From the NCBI RefSeq assembly GCF_004331345.1, contig NZ_SJJZ01000003.1, forward strand, positions 496,001 to 560,000: 64,000 nt of DNA. The letters run 5' to 3'. Positions 36,225 through 44,088 of the stretch are shown here, in pieces. The notes beneath the pieces were generated by a model that was given only the letters and a program-made list of their open reading frames with translations, had not been told where the DNA came from and made no database searches. This DNA comes from Kribbella soli (GTDB taxonomy: Bacteria > Actinomycetota > Actinomycetes > Propionibacteriales > Kribbellaceae). The position numbers and the translations under genes were made by a program. How positions within the stretch are numbered: position 1 is the stretch's first letter; each line of letters begins with the position of its first letter.

Positions 36225-36755
36225 TCAGTTCTCCTCCACCGTGCCGTCGGCAGGTGTTTCTGGTTCGTCGTTGCCGGCGGGCCGGTTGAATTCGATCTGG
36301 ACCTTGGCCTTCTCGACGTCGGCGTACGCGACCGTCTGCCGCTTGCCGTCCACGTCCAGCTCGGCCGCCTCCTCGGAGACGGACTTGATCCGGCCGGTCA
36401 GCTTCCCGCCGTCGGTCAGCGTGACCGCGACCAGGCGGCTGATGTTGCGCCGCCAGTGCCGGGGCAGGGTGAGCGGCCGGTCGACGCCGGGGCTGGAAAC
36501 CTCCAGCGTGTAGGCGCCCTCGCCCATGATGTCGTCGGCGTCGAGCGCCTTGGAGATGGCTCTGGTCACCTCGGCGACGTCGTCCAGGCTGATACCGCGG
36601 TCGCGGTCGACCAGGACGCGCAGCAAGCGGCGCCGTCCGGCCGGAGCGATGTCCGCGGCCTCCAGGTCGCAGCCGAACTGCTCGACGATCGGCCGCAGGA
36701 AGTTCTCGAGGCTCGTGGTGTCCGTGTGGCTCGTGGGGCCCGGCTTTCGGCTCAC
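36225..36755 (-). CDS. rimP: Ribosome maturation factor RimP
   Basis: 176 residues. It is needed for late 30S assembly. The N-terminal alpha/beta domain has LRPIVEQFGCDLEAADI and LRVLVDRD; SLDDVAEVTRAIS and LEVSSPGVDRPL are family hallmarks, followed by the SH3-like C-terminal domain. I place the start at GTG 36755 (AGG 7 bases upstream). The ATG ten codons earlier lacks a ribosome site. It is the first gene of the nusA operon. Confidence 0.94.
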   Translation of the reverse strand: MSRKPGPTSHTDTTSLENFLRPIVEQFGCDLEAADIAPAGRRRLLRVLVDRDRGISLDDVAEVTRAISKALDADDIMGEGAYTLEVSSPGVDRPLTLPRHWRRNISRLVAVTLTDGGKLTGRIKSVSEEAAELDVDGKRQTVAYADVEKAKVQIEFNRPAGNDEPETPADGTVEEN

Positions 36756-36893
36756 AGGTTGACCTGCCTCTCTCCAGTTGTGCACCCGTTCCGCTCCCGA
36801 CGGTCCGGCCGAGAGCAGTAGCCCACCTTATCCGCCCGGTGCCCTGATCCCGGTCATCGGCTCTCCCTGGCCGGTCATGGGCGGGTCAGCAGG

Positions 36894-36899
36894 TATCGT
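36894..36899 (+). promoter_or_regulatory. Leaderless-type -10 hexamer before the lipoprotein gene
   Basis: TATCGT ends 6 bases before GTG 36906, and no Shine-Dalgarno sequence is present. The opposite strand of the same 120-base gap must carry the rimP promoter. Confidence 0.45.
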
Positions 36900-36905
36900 T
36901 CCGCC

Positions 36906-37460
36906 GTGCCTGAACGCCGCCTCAATCGACGCACTGTCGTCGTCACCGCCGCCCTTGTCCCGGGCGCGGTCGCGCTGGCCGGTTGCAAGGACGACGCCGC
37001 CTCCGGAGCCGGTACGCCGGGATCGAACGGCGCCGTGAACGGCACGCCGACGGCACCGGGGCCGACCGAGGAGACACCGACCGTCGACCCGGCAGTCGTC
37101 GCGGCGCTCAGTACTGCGGCGACCCAGGTGACTCAATTGTCCCAGCTCTACGCAACCGCGAGCCGCAAGTTCCCGGCGCTGCGGACCCAGCTCGCCGCGG
37201 GAGCGAAGTACCACGTGAGCCACCTGGCGAAGCTCAAGGAAACCCAGGGTGTGACAGCGCAGGCGGCCAAGTCCGCCGTCCCGGCGAGTTCGCAGGCCGC
37301 GCTGGCCGCCATCGCCAAGCAGGAGAAGGCCACCGCTGTCGCCCACGCGGCCGCCGCGGCCAAGCTGTCCGGCGCCCCGGCCCGCCTGCTCGCCGAGATC
37401 GCCGCGGCCGAGACCCAGCTGTCCTCGACGCTCACGCCGAAGAAGAAGGAAGCCTCGTGA
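36906..37460 (+). CDS. Predicted lipoprotein, function unknown
   Basis: 184 residues. After an Arg-rich start (MPERRLNRRT, possibly Tat-compatible) and a hydrophobic run comes the lipobox LAGC (Cys27), then a Pro/Thr/Gly linker (30-60) and an Ala/Lys-rich, largely helical domain (60-180). I do not recognise the family. Its stop overlaps the start of the ferritin-like gene (GTGA), so the pair is coupled, and actinobacterial genomes often carry this pair next to rimP/nusA. Confidence 0.75.
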   Translation: MPERRLNRRTVVVTAALVPGAVALAGCKDDAASGAGTPGSNGAVNGTPTAPGPTEETPTVDPAVVAALSTAATQVTQLSQLYATASRKFPALRTQLAAGAKYHVSHLAKLKETQGVTAQAAKSAVPASSQAALAAIAKQEKATAVAHAAAAAKLSGAPARLLAEIAAAETQLSSTLTPKKKEAS

Positions 37461-37870
37461 ACCAGGTCGAAGCCCTGCAGGCCGCGCTCGCCGGTGAGCA
37501 CGCCGCGCTGTACGGCGTGGGCGTTGCCGGGGGCAAGCTCAGCGGGGCCAGGTTCCGGGACGCGACCGACACGTTCGAGATCCACCGCGGCAACCGCGAC
37601 CGCCTGAGCGCCTTGCTGGTCGCCGCCGGCGAGACCCCGGTCGCCGCCCAACCGGCGTACGACCTCCCCCAGGTCGTCAGCAACACCGCGACAGCAACCG
37701 CCCTGGTTCTGCTGATCGAGCGCCGGATCGCGGCGGTGTACGGCGACCTCATCGAGGCCGCCGAACAACCCGCCGTACGCGCCTTCGCCATCGAGACCCT
37801 GCTCGGGTACGCGACCAGCCAACTCACCTGGGGCGGCGCCCCGGTGGCCTTCCCCGGCGCGACTGCCTGA
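37457..37870 (+). CDS. Ferritin-like domain protein (DUF4439 type)
   Basis: 137 residues forming a predicted four-helix bundle: EALQAALAGEHAALYGVGV carries the ExxH-like pair (Glu and His in the first helix) and IERRIAAVYGDLIEAAEQ a later acidic helix. This resembles the DUF4439 ferritin-like family. It has no signal peptide. The metal site is less complete than in true ferritins, so iron storage should not be assumed. It is coupled by a 4-base overlap to the upstream lipoprotein. Confidence 0.8.
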   Translation: MNQVEALQAALAGEHAALYGVGVAGGKLSGARFRDATDTFEIHRGNRDRLSALLVAAGETPVAAQPAYDLPQVVSNTATATALVLLIERRIAAVYGDLIEAAEQPAVRAFAIETLLGYATSQLTWGGAPVAFPGATA

Positions 37871-37878
37871 CGCACCGA

Positions 37879-39057
37879 TCAGACGCCGAGGACGTGCTGG
37901 ATGCCTGCCACCGCGGCGCCGCGAGCCCAGTCGGTAAAGGTCAGCGGGGTGGTGACGAGCTCGAGCGTGCAGCGCTGGATCTCGAACGGTCCCGGGCGGA
38001 GTCGATCATCGATCGTCTCCTGCAGAGCCGGCGAGTCGGTGAAGGCGGTGACGTCCTCGCCACCGAGCACGATGCAGGTCGTCTGGAGCGCCCCGGCGAA
38101 CGAGGCCACGACATGCCCGAGCGCCCGGGCCGCGTCGTCGAGCCGACGGGCTGCGCGCTGATCGCCGGCGGACCGGGCCTGGACGAGGTCGGCCAGAGTG
38201 ACGGGGTGCTTGGCTCCCGCTGAGGCGTTGCGCTCGAGATCCTCCCGGTTGAGATAGGCCGCCACACACCCGCGATGGCCGAGGCCGCAGCTGGGTCCGC
38301 TGCTGTCGACGGGTGCGTGCGCCAGCAGATGACCGTTGTCGATCAGTTCCTCGACGGCGACGCCGTTCCGGACGACGCCCACGCCCAGGCCGGCGCCGAC
38401 GGTGATGATGCCGAAGGTCGAGTGGCCGCGGCCGGCGCCGAACCAGAGTTGCTCGCGGGCCAGCGCGGTGACGTCGTTGGTGACGATGACCGGAAGGCCG
38501 GTCCGGTCCCGCAGCGGTGCACCGAGATCGACCTCGCTCCAGCCCAGGAACGTCCCCTCCCGGACGACCGAACGTTCCGCGATCACTCCACCCACGGACA
38601 CCCCGACGCCGTCCACGGTCGGCACCTTCGGAGCGAGCCGGTTCACCAGCTGGGCGATGAGCTTCACAGTGGCGGCAACCGGGACGGTACCGTCCTCGTC
38701 GGGCCGGGGCAGGGCCGTCCTCGTGGTCGCTTTGACCTCGCCGAACAGGTCGCAGACGACGCCGTACGCCGTGTCGCCGGTGAGCTTGACGCCGACGACG
38801 TGCCGGGCGCTGGGCACCGCGGTCAGGACGTGGCGGGGCCGGCCGATCGCTGCGGCCGACTCGGGGTCCTCGCTGGCGATGCCGCCGTGGATGAGAGCCC
38901 GGGCCAATCGGGACATCGACGCATAGGAGAGGTTGAGCCGGTCGCCGAGGTCACCCCTGGTCGCCGGCCCGTGGATCAGCAGCTGGCGGGTGACGGCGAG
39001 CTCTCCCGCGGTCAGGCCCCGCTCACCGGCTGGTCGCTCAGACGTGCCAGTCACCAT
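37879..39057 (-). CDS. ROK family transcriptional regulator
   Basis: 392 residues: an N-terminal winged helix (about 15-75, TRGDLGDRLNLSYASMSRLARALIHGG) and a ROK domain with the sugar/nucleotide-binding DGVGVSVGG and IITVGAGLGVGVV motifs and a zinc-type motif CGLGHRGC. It is probably a repressor that senses the saccharide carried by the divergent ABC importer. The ATG 39057 is preceded by TAAACT at 6 bases, so the mRNA is likely leaderless. A shared operator candidate lies in the 119-base gap. Confidence 0.92.
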   Translation of the reverse strand: MVTGTSERPAGERGLTAGELAVTRQLLIHGPATRGDLGDRLNLSYASMSRLARALIHGGIASEDPESAAAIGRPRHVLTAVPSARHVVGVKLTGDTAYGVVCDLFGEVKATTRTALPRPDEDGTVPVAATVKLIAQLVNRLAPKVPTVDGVGVSVGGVIAERSVVREGTFLGWSEVDLGAPLRDRTGLPVIVTNDVTALAREQLWFGAGRGHSTFGIITVGAGLGVGVVRNGVAVEELIDNGHLLAHAPVDSSGPSCGLGHRGCVAAYLNREDLERNASAGAKHPVTLADLVQARSAGDQRAARRLDDAARALGHVVASFAGALQTTCIVLGGEDVTAFTDSPALQETIDDRLRPGPFEIQRCTLELVTTPLTFTDWARGAAVAGIQHVLGV

Positions 39058-39063
39058 CCACCC

Positions 39064-39117
39064 AGTTTACAAATCGTCGACGTGACCCTTGTCACACCGG
39101 CCATCCTGGCTTATTTT
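39064..39117. promoter_or_regulatory. Divergent promoters and operator between the ROK gene and the sugar importer
   Basis: Plus strand: -35 TTGTCA (39089-39094), 17 bases, -10 TATTTT (39112-39117). Minus strand: -10 TAAACT (39069-39064), six bases before the ROK ATG. Between them, overlapping the plus-strand -35, is the palindrome GTGAC-CCTT-GTCAC (39082-39095). It is well placed for one regulator to control both directions. Confidence 0.55.
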
Positions 39118-39176
39118 CAATCTGACTGTAAATAGCCCTGGACCCCGGCGAGCAGTCCCCGGGCGAAGGAGAGCTA

Positions 39177-40097
39177 ATGGTCACCACGACCTCGATCCGG
39201 CCGGCGAAGACCGGTCGCGCCAGGAACGGCCCGCGCGACGACACTCGTCTGGCGCTGCTGTTCATCCTTCCCGCTCTGGTCGGCTTCGCAGTGTTCCTGG
39301 TCTGGCCGACCTTGCGCGGGATCTACCTCAGCTTCACGAAGTTCAACCTGCTCACGCCGCCGGAGTTCAACGGTCTGGACAACTACGTCCGGATGGTCCA
39401 GGACCCGGTGTTCTGGAACGCGCTGAAGGTGACGCTCTACTACGTCATCCTGAACATCGGCTTCCAGACGGTCCTCGCGCTGGTGATCGCGGTGATGATG
39501 CAGCGGCTGACGCAGCGGACCTGGCTGCGCGGCATCGTCCTGACGCCGTTCCTGGTCTCGAACGTGGTCGCCGCGATGGTCTTCCTCTGGATCCTCGACT
39601 ACCAGCTCGGCATCGGGAACACGATCATCGCCGCGATCGGCCTCGACCGGATCCCGTTCCTGTCCGACAGCGCCTGGGCCATCCCGACGATCGCCTTCAT
39701 CAATGTCTGGCGGCATGTCGGCTACACCGCGCTGCTGATCTTCGCCGGCCTGCAGACGATCCCCGAGACCGTCTACGAGGCAGGCCGCATCGACGGCGCG
39801 GGCGAGGTACGGATGTTCCGCAGCATCACGGTGCCGCTGCTGCGCCCGATCCTCTCGCTCGTCCTGATCATCACGGTGGTCGGCTCGTTCCAGGTGTTCG
39901 ACACCGTGGCGATCGCGACGCGCGGTGGTCCCGTCGATTCCTCCCGGGTGCTGCAGTACTACATCTACGACGTCGCGTTCGGTCGTTTCCAGTTCGGCTA
40001 CGCGTCGGCCATGTCCGTGGCGCTGCTCGCCGTCCTGGTGATCGTCACGTTCCTCCAGTACCGGCTCACCCGCGCCGAGTCCTCCGACCTGGCCTGA
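39177..40097 (+). CDS. Sugar ABC importer permease, CUT1 family (MalF type)
   Basis: 306 residues with six transmembrane helices. LALLFILPALVGFAVFLVWPTL is the usual first helix, and the EAA loop is YEAGRIDGAGEVRMFRSITVPLL. It forms half of the channel. Ribosome site GGAGA lies 6 bases before ATG 39177. It is the first gene of a three-gene operon. Confidence 0.94.
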   Translation: MVTTTSIRPAKTGRARNGPRDDTRLALLFILPALVGFAVFLVWPTLRGIYLSFTKFNLLTPPEFNGLDNYVRMVQDPVFWNALKVTLYYVILNIGFQTVLALVIAVMMQRLTQRTWLRGIVLTPFLVSNVVAAMVFLWILDYQLGIGNTIIAAIGLDRIPFLSDSAWAIPTIAFINVWRHVGYTALLIFAGLQTIPETVYEAGRIDGAGEVRMFRSITVPLLRPILSLVLIITVVGSFQVFDTVAIATRGGPVDSSRVLQYYIYDVAFGRFQFGYASAMSVALLAVLVIVTFLQYRLTRAESSDLA

Positions 40098-40107
40098 GGA
40101 GGCGACC

Positions 40108-41064
40108 ATGACCACCGACACCACGCCGAAGATCGGCGCCGCGCCACCCGTAGTCGTCACGGAACCCTCGGCCACCCCGAGCGAACCCCACCGGTTCAGC
40201 GCCGGCCGCGCGCTCGCCTGGACGTTCATGATCCTGGTGATCCTCGTCAGCCTGTTCCCGTTCTACTGGATGCTGCGCACCGCGCTGTCCAGCAACAACG
40301 CCCTCTACGCGGGCTCCGACAACCTGCTGCCGGTGCAGACCTCGGCCGGCGGCTTCGAGCGGGTCTTCGGCCTGCAGACCGGGCAGGAGGCCATCGACGC
40401 CGGTGGCGCCGGGCAGGCGATCAACTTCTGGCGCTACCTGTTCAACTCCGTCGTCGTCGCCACGCTCATCACCGTCGGGCAGGTGTTCTTCTCCGCGATG
40501 GCGGCGTACGCGTTCGCACGGCTGCAGTGGAAGCACCGGGAGAAGGTCTTCGCCTTCTTCCTGGCCGGCCTGATGATCCCGGCGATCTTCACGCTGCTGC
40601 CGAACTTCGTGCTGATCAAGCAACTCGGCCTGGTGGACACCCTGCTCGGGATCTCCCTGCCGACCATGTTCATGACGCCGTTCGCGGTGTTCTTCCTGCG
40701 CCAGTTCTTCCTCGGGATCTCCCGCGAGGTGGAGGAGGCCGCGCTGATGGACGGCGCTTCCAAGGTCAGGGTGTTCTTCCGGCTCATCATTCCGATGTCG
40801 ATGGCCCCGATCACGACGCTGGCGATCCTCACCTACATCGCGGCGTGGAACGAGTACTTCTGGGCCCTGATGGTGAGCTACACCGACAAGTCGCGCGTCC
40901 TCACCGTCGCGCTCGGCGTCTTCAAGTCCCAGACGCCACAGACCGGCCCCGACTGGTCCGGCCTGATGGCCGCCACCCTCGTCGCCGCCCTTCCGATGCT
41001 CCTGCTCTTCATGCTCTTCGCGAAGCGCATCGTCAACTCCATCGGCTTCAGCGGGATCAAGTGA
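40108..41064 (+). CDS. Sugar ABC importer permease, CUT1 family (MalG type)
   Basis: 318 residues: a 30-residue cytosolic N-terminus, then six helices. SLFPFYWMLRTALS and the EAA loop EEAALMDGASKVRVFFRLIIPMS are typical of MalG-type permeases. It pairs with the preceding MalF-type protein; the gap is 10 bases. Confidence 0.94.
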   Translation: MTTDTTPKIGAAPPVVVTEPSATPSEPHRFSAGRALAWTFMILVILVSLFPFYWMLRTALSSNNALYAGSDNLLPVQTSAGGFERVFGLQTGQEAIDAGGAGQAINFWRYLFNSVVVATLITVGQVFFSAMAAYAFARLQWKHREKVFAFFLAGLMIPAIFTLLPNFVLIKQLGLVDTLLGISLPTMFMTPFAVFFLRQFFLGISREVEEAALMDGASKVRVFFRLIIPMSMAPITTLAILTYIAAWNEYFWALMVSYTDKSRVLTVALGVFKSQTPQTGPDWSGLMAATLVAALPMLLLFMLFAKRIVNSIGFSGIK

Positions 41065-41074
41065 GGAGCCCGGC

Positions 41075-42454
41075 ATGATCACCTTCCGGCAACGGATCCG
41101 CACCGCGGTCGCCCTGCTCACCGCGGCGGCCTTGACCGCCTGCGGCGCCACGACCGGCAGCAGCGCGAACGGGACCATCGAGTACTGGCTGTGGGACTCC
41201 GCCCAGCAGCCGGGCTACCAGAAGTGCGCCGACGCGTTCGCGCAGGCCAACCCCGGCCTGAAGATCCATATCTCGCAGTACGGCTGGGACGCCTACTGGT
41301 CCAAGCTCACCGCGGGCTTCATCGCCGACACCGCGCCCGACGTCTTCACCGACCACCTGTCGAAGTTCGCCCAGTACGTCGATCTGAAGGTCCTCCGCCC
41401 GCTCGACGACCTCGGCCCGACCGGCGACATCGAGGACGGCGATTACCAGCCGGGCCTGGCGGAACTGTGGAAGGGCCAGGACGGCAAGCGGTACGGCGCC
41501 CCGAAGGACTGGGACACGATCGCCATCTTCTACGACGCTGCCGCGATCAAGGCGGCCGGCGTGGATCCCGCCGAGCTGCAGACCCTCACCTGGAACCCCC
41601 AGGACGGCGGCACGTTCGAGAAGCTCGTCGCACATCTCACCATCGACGAGAAGGGCGTCCGAGGTGACGAGCCGGGCTTCGACAAGGCGCACGTCAAGAC
41701 GCACGGCCTCGGCTCCGAGGGCTCCGGCGGCGGTGGCTGGGGCCAGACGCAGTGGTCGGCGTTCACCGGCAGCACGGGCTGGCAGGCAACCGACAAGAAC
41801 CCGTGGGGCACGAAGTTCAACCTGGACCAGCCGGCCCTCCAGGACACGCTGAGCTGGTACTTCGGCCTGGTGCAGAAGGGCTACATGCCCAGCTACGAGG
41901 AGATCGGCGGGGCGAACGCGATCGGCACCGACAAGCAGATCCAGTCCGGTACGGCGGCCATGGGCCTGAGCGGCTCGTGGATGATCTCCAGCTTCACCAA
42001 GCTCACCGACTCCGCCGGCAAGAAGCTGGACATCGGGCTGGCGCCGACCCCGATCGGGCCGAGCGGCAAGCGGGCGTCGATGTTCAACGGCCTGGCCGAC
42101 TCGGTCACCACGCTGTCGAAGCAGCCCGAGAACGCCGCGAAGTGGGTCAAGTTCCTGTCCGGCGAGGAATGCCAGAACATCATCGGCCAGTCCGGCGTCG
42201 TGTTCCCGGCCAGGCCGGCCGGCACCGACCTGGCGATCGCCTACAACAAGTCCGAGCGCAAGCTCGACGTCACCCCGTTCACCCAGCAGGTCGTGGACAA
42301 GACGACGTTCCTGTTCCCGGTGACGACGAACGCGGCCGATATCGCGGCCCTGATGGCACCACGCCTCGACGCCGTCTACATCGGCAGTTCGCCGGTCAGC
42401 TCGCTGACGAAGCTCAACACCCAGCTCGACGACCTGTTCAAGGTCGCCCAGTAG
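41075..42454 (+). CDS. Sugar-binding lipoprotein of the CUT1 importer
   Basis: 459 residues, extracellular family-1 solute-binding lipoprotein. Signal sequence and lipobox LTAC (Cys23); YWLWDSAQQPGYQKCADAF starts the first lobe, and the TAPDVFTDH and GTAAMGLSGSW segments are typical of SBP_bac_1. The operon has no ATPase gene and no glycosidase, so it probably uses a shared MsiK-like ATPase encoded elsewhere. The last codons and stop are duplicated just downstream (CGCCCAGTAGG at 42445 and 42457). Confidence 0.92.
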   Translation: MITFRQRIRTAVALLTAAALTACGATTGSSANGTIEYWLWDSAQQPGYQKCADAFAQANPGLKIHISQYGWDAYWSKLTAGFIADTAPDVFTDHLSKFAQYVDLKVLRPLDDLGPTGDIEDGDYQPGLAELWKGQDGKRYGAPKDWDTIAIFYDAAAIKAAGVDPAELQTLTWNPQDGGTFEKLVAHLTIDEKGVRGDEPGFDKAHVKTHGLGSEGSGGGGWGQTQWSAFTGSTGWQATDKNPWGTKFNLDQPALQDTLSWYFGLVQKGYMPSYEEIGGANAIGTDKQIQSGTAAMGLSGSWMISSFTKLTDSAGKKLDIGLAPTPIGPSGKRASMFNGLADSVTTLSKQPENAAKWVKFLSGEECQNIIGQSGVVFPARPAGTDLAIAYNKSERKLDVTPFTQQVVDKTTFLFPVTTNAADIAALMAPRLDAVYIGSSPVSSLTKLNTQLDDLFKVAQ

Positions 42455-42479
42455 GGCGCCCAGTAGGAGGAAAGGTCGG

Positions 42480-42517
42480 CCCGGCTCGCGACTGTTCAGA
42501 CCCGATCGCGAGCCGGG
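42480..42517. terminator. 12-bp perfect hairpin between convergent genes
   Basis: CCCGGCTCGCGA (42480-42491) pairs with TCGCGAGCCGGG (42506-42517) across a 14-base loop, 25 bases past the binding-protein stop and 6 bases from the PhoX-like stop. It can serve both strands. Confidence 0.75.
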
Positions 42518-42523
42518 CGCCCA

Positions 42524-43927
42524 CTACCGCCTACGGCGCCACGGGCCGGTGATCGCGTAGGTGATGCCGGGGTTGTAGACGTTGAAGAACATCGTCCGGC
42601 CGTCCGCGGAGAAGCCGGCGCCCGCCAGTTCGCCGTACTCCGGATCCTCCGGGGTGCCGTTGTTCACCCGGTTGCGGGCGAACTTGAACACCTGACCGTC
42701 CTCCGTGGTGCCGAGGATGTGCTGCTCGCCGAGCCCGTCCTCGCACATCATCAGTCCGCCGTACGGCGACATCGTGATGTTGTCGGGGGCATCGAACTCG
42801 GGGTCGTCCGAGCCGGGCGACGGCCGGGTGAAGATCACCTCGAGGCGCAGGGTCTGCTTCCGCGGGTCGTATCGCCAGACCTGGCCGTCGTGGTTCACCT
42901 TCGGGCCGAGCTCGGTCCGCGCGAACGACGAGACGAAGTACACGCAGCGGTCCCGGGTCCCCCACCAGCAGCCTTCGAGCTTGTAGCCGCCGGTGATCGG
43001 CTTGGCGTAGTCCTGCGCCCGGACCGACTCGGTCGTCGCCAGCGGATCCGGCACTTTCACCCACTGCACACCATGGAACAGCGTGCCGGCCTCCTGGACG
43101 ACCGACAGGTCGGGCAGGTCCGGAATGTGCATCGCCTGCAGCTCGCCACCGGCGCGCAGCGAGCCCCAGCCGCCGCGCGGGCGGTTCGGCAGGAACCGGT
43201 AGAAGCCGCCGAGGGGCGCGACGAACGCGTCCTCGGTCTCGTACACGATCCCGGTGGACGGATCGATGGCGACGGCCTCGTGCTGGAACCGGCCCATCGG
43301 CTTCAGCGGCGTCGGGTTGACGTTGCGGCGGTCGTCGTACGGGTCGACCTCGAAGATGAAGCCGTGGTCCTTGGTGTAGCCGCTCTCACCGGCCTTGAGT
43401 TCGGTCTCCTCACAGGTCAGCCAGGTCCGCCACGGGGTGATCCCACCGGAGCAGTTGATCGCCGTACCGCCGAGGCTGACGAACTCCTGCGTCGCCGCGT
43501 TGTGCCGGTTCACGACCAGCGTGCTGGTGCCGCCGGCACCAGCCGGGTCGTAGGTCCGCTCGGCCGGGGCGACGACCTTGATGGCCGCGGTCGGACTGCA
43601 CTCGTGGTTGCGGACCAGCCGGGCACCGCCGTCGCGGTCCGCGAACGCGCCCATGCCGTCGAACCGGCTCGGGGTCTGCAGCCCGTCGGGCCGGACGGTG
43701 CCCTCACGGGACAGGATCTTGTAGCTGAACCCGTGCGGCAGGTCGAGCATGCCGTCCGGGTCCTCGATCAGCGGTCCATAGCCGATCTTCGGGCCGGACG
43801 TGCCGAGCGCGGGCTGGGCGGTGTACAGCGCCTCCACCGAGCCGGCCAGACTGATCGCGACTCCCGCGGCGGCGGCACGGCCGACGAACTGACGTCTGGA
43901 CAGAGAGCTGGACTCGAGTTCGGACAC
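42524..43927 (-). CDS. PhoX-like (DUF839) protein, Tat-exported
   Basis: 467 residues. The Tat signal SRRQFVGRAAAAGVAISLAG is at residues 11-30. The rest has the beta-propeller motifs of the PhoX/DUF839 family (LVRNHE, TCEET, YETEDA, GLMMCEDG). PhoX enzymes are calcium/iron alkaline phosphatases that folded-export via Tat. I place the start at GTG 43927 because GGAGG precedes it by 7 bases; the open frame upstream is not coding. Activity toward phosphate esters is inferred from the family only. Confidence 0.85.
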   Translation of the reverse strand: MSELESSSLSRRQFVGRAAAAGVAISLAGSVEALYTAQPALGTSGPKIGYGPLIEDPDGMLDLPHGFSYKILSREGTVRPDGLQTPSRFDGMGAFADRDGGARLVRNHECSPTAAIKVVAPAERTYDPAGAGGTSTLVVNRHNAATQEFVSLGGTAINCSGGITPWRTWLTCEETELKAGESGYTKDHGFIFEVDPYDDRRNVNPTPLKPMGRFQHEAVAIDPSTGIVYETEDAFVAPLGGFYRFLPNRPRGGWGSLRAGGELQAMHIPDLPDLSVVQEAGTLFHGVQWVKVPDPLATTESVRAQDYAKPITGGYKLEGCWWGTRDRCVYFVSSFARTELGPKVNHDGQVWRYDPRKQTLRLEVIFTRPSPGSDDPEFDAPDNITMSPYGGLMMCEDGLGEQHILGTTEDGQVFKFARNRVNNGTPEDPEYGELAGAGFSADGRTMFFNVYNPGITYAITGPWRRRR

Positions 43928-44088
43928 GGGCGGCCTCCAAGCTTCGGCACAAGCAGTGGTCGACAGTGAACGTACGGTAAACAACTCGCCAACAGCAAGA
44001 GAACGCGTGTCAGAAAGCCACCGCGATGCGCGGGTCTCGTCCGACCTGAGGGAGGTCTCGGGCACGGATCCGCGGTCAGGGTGGAGAG

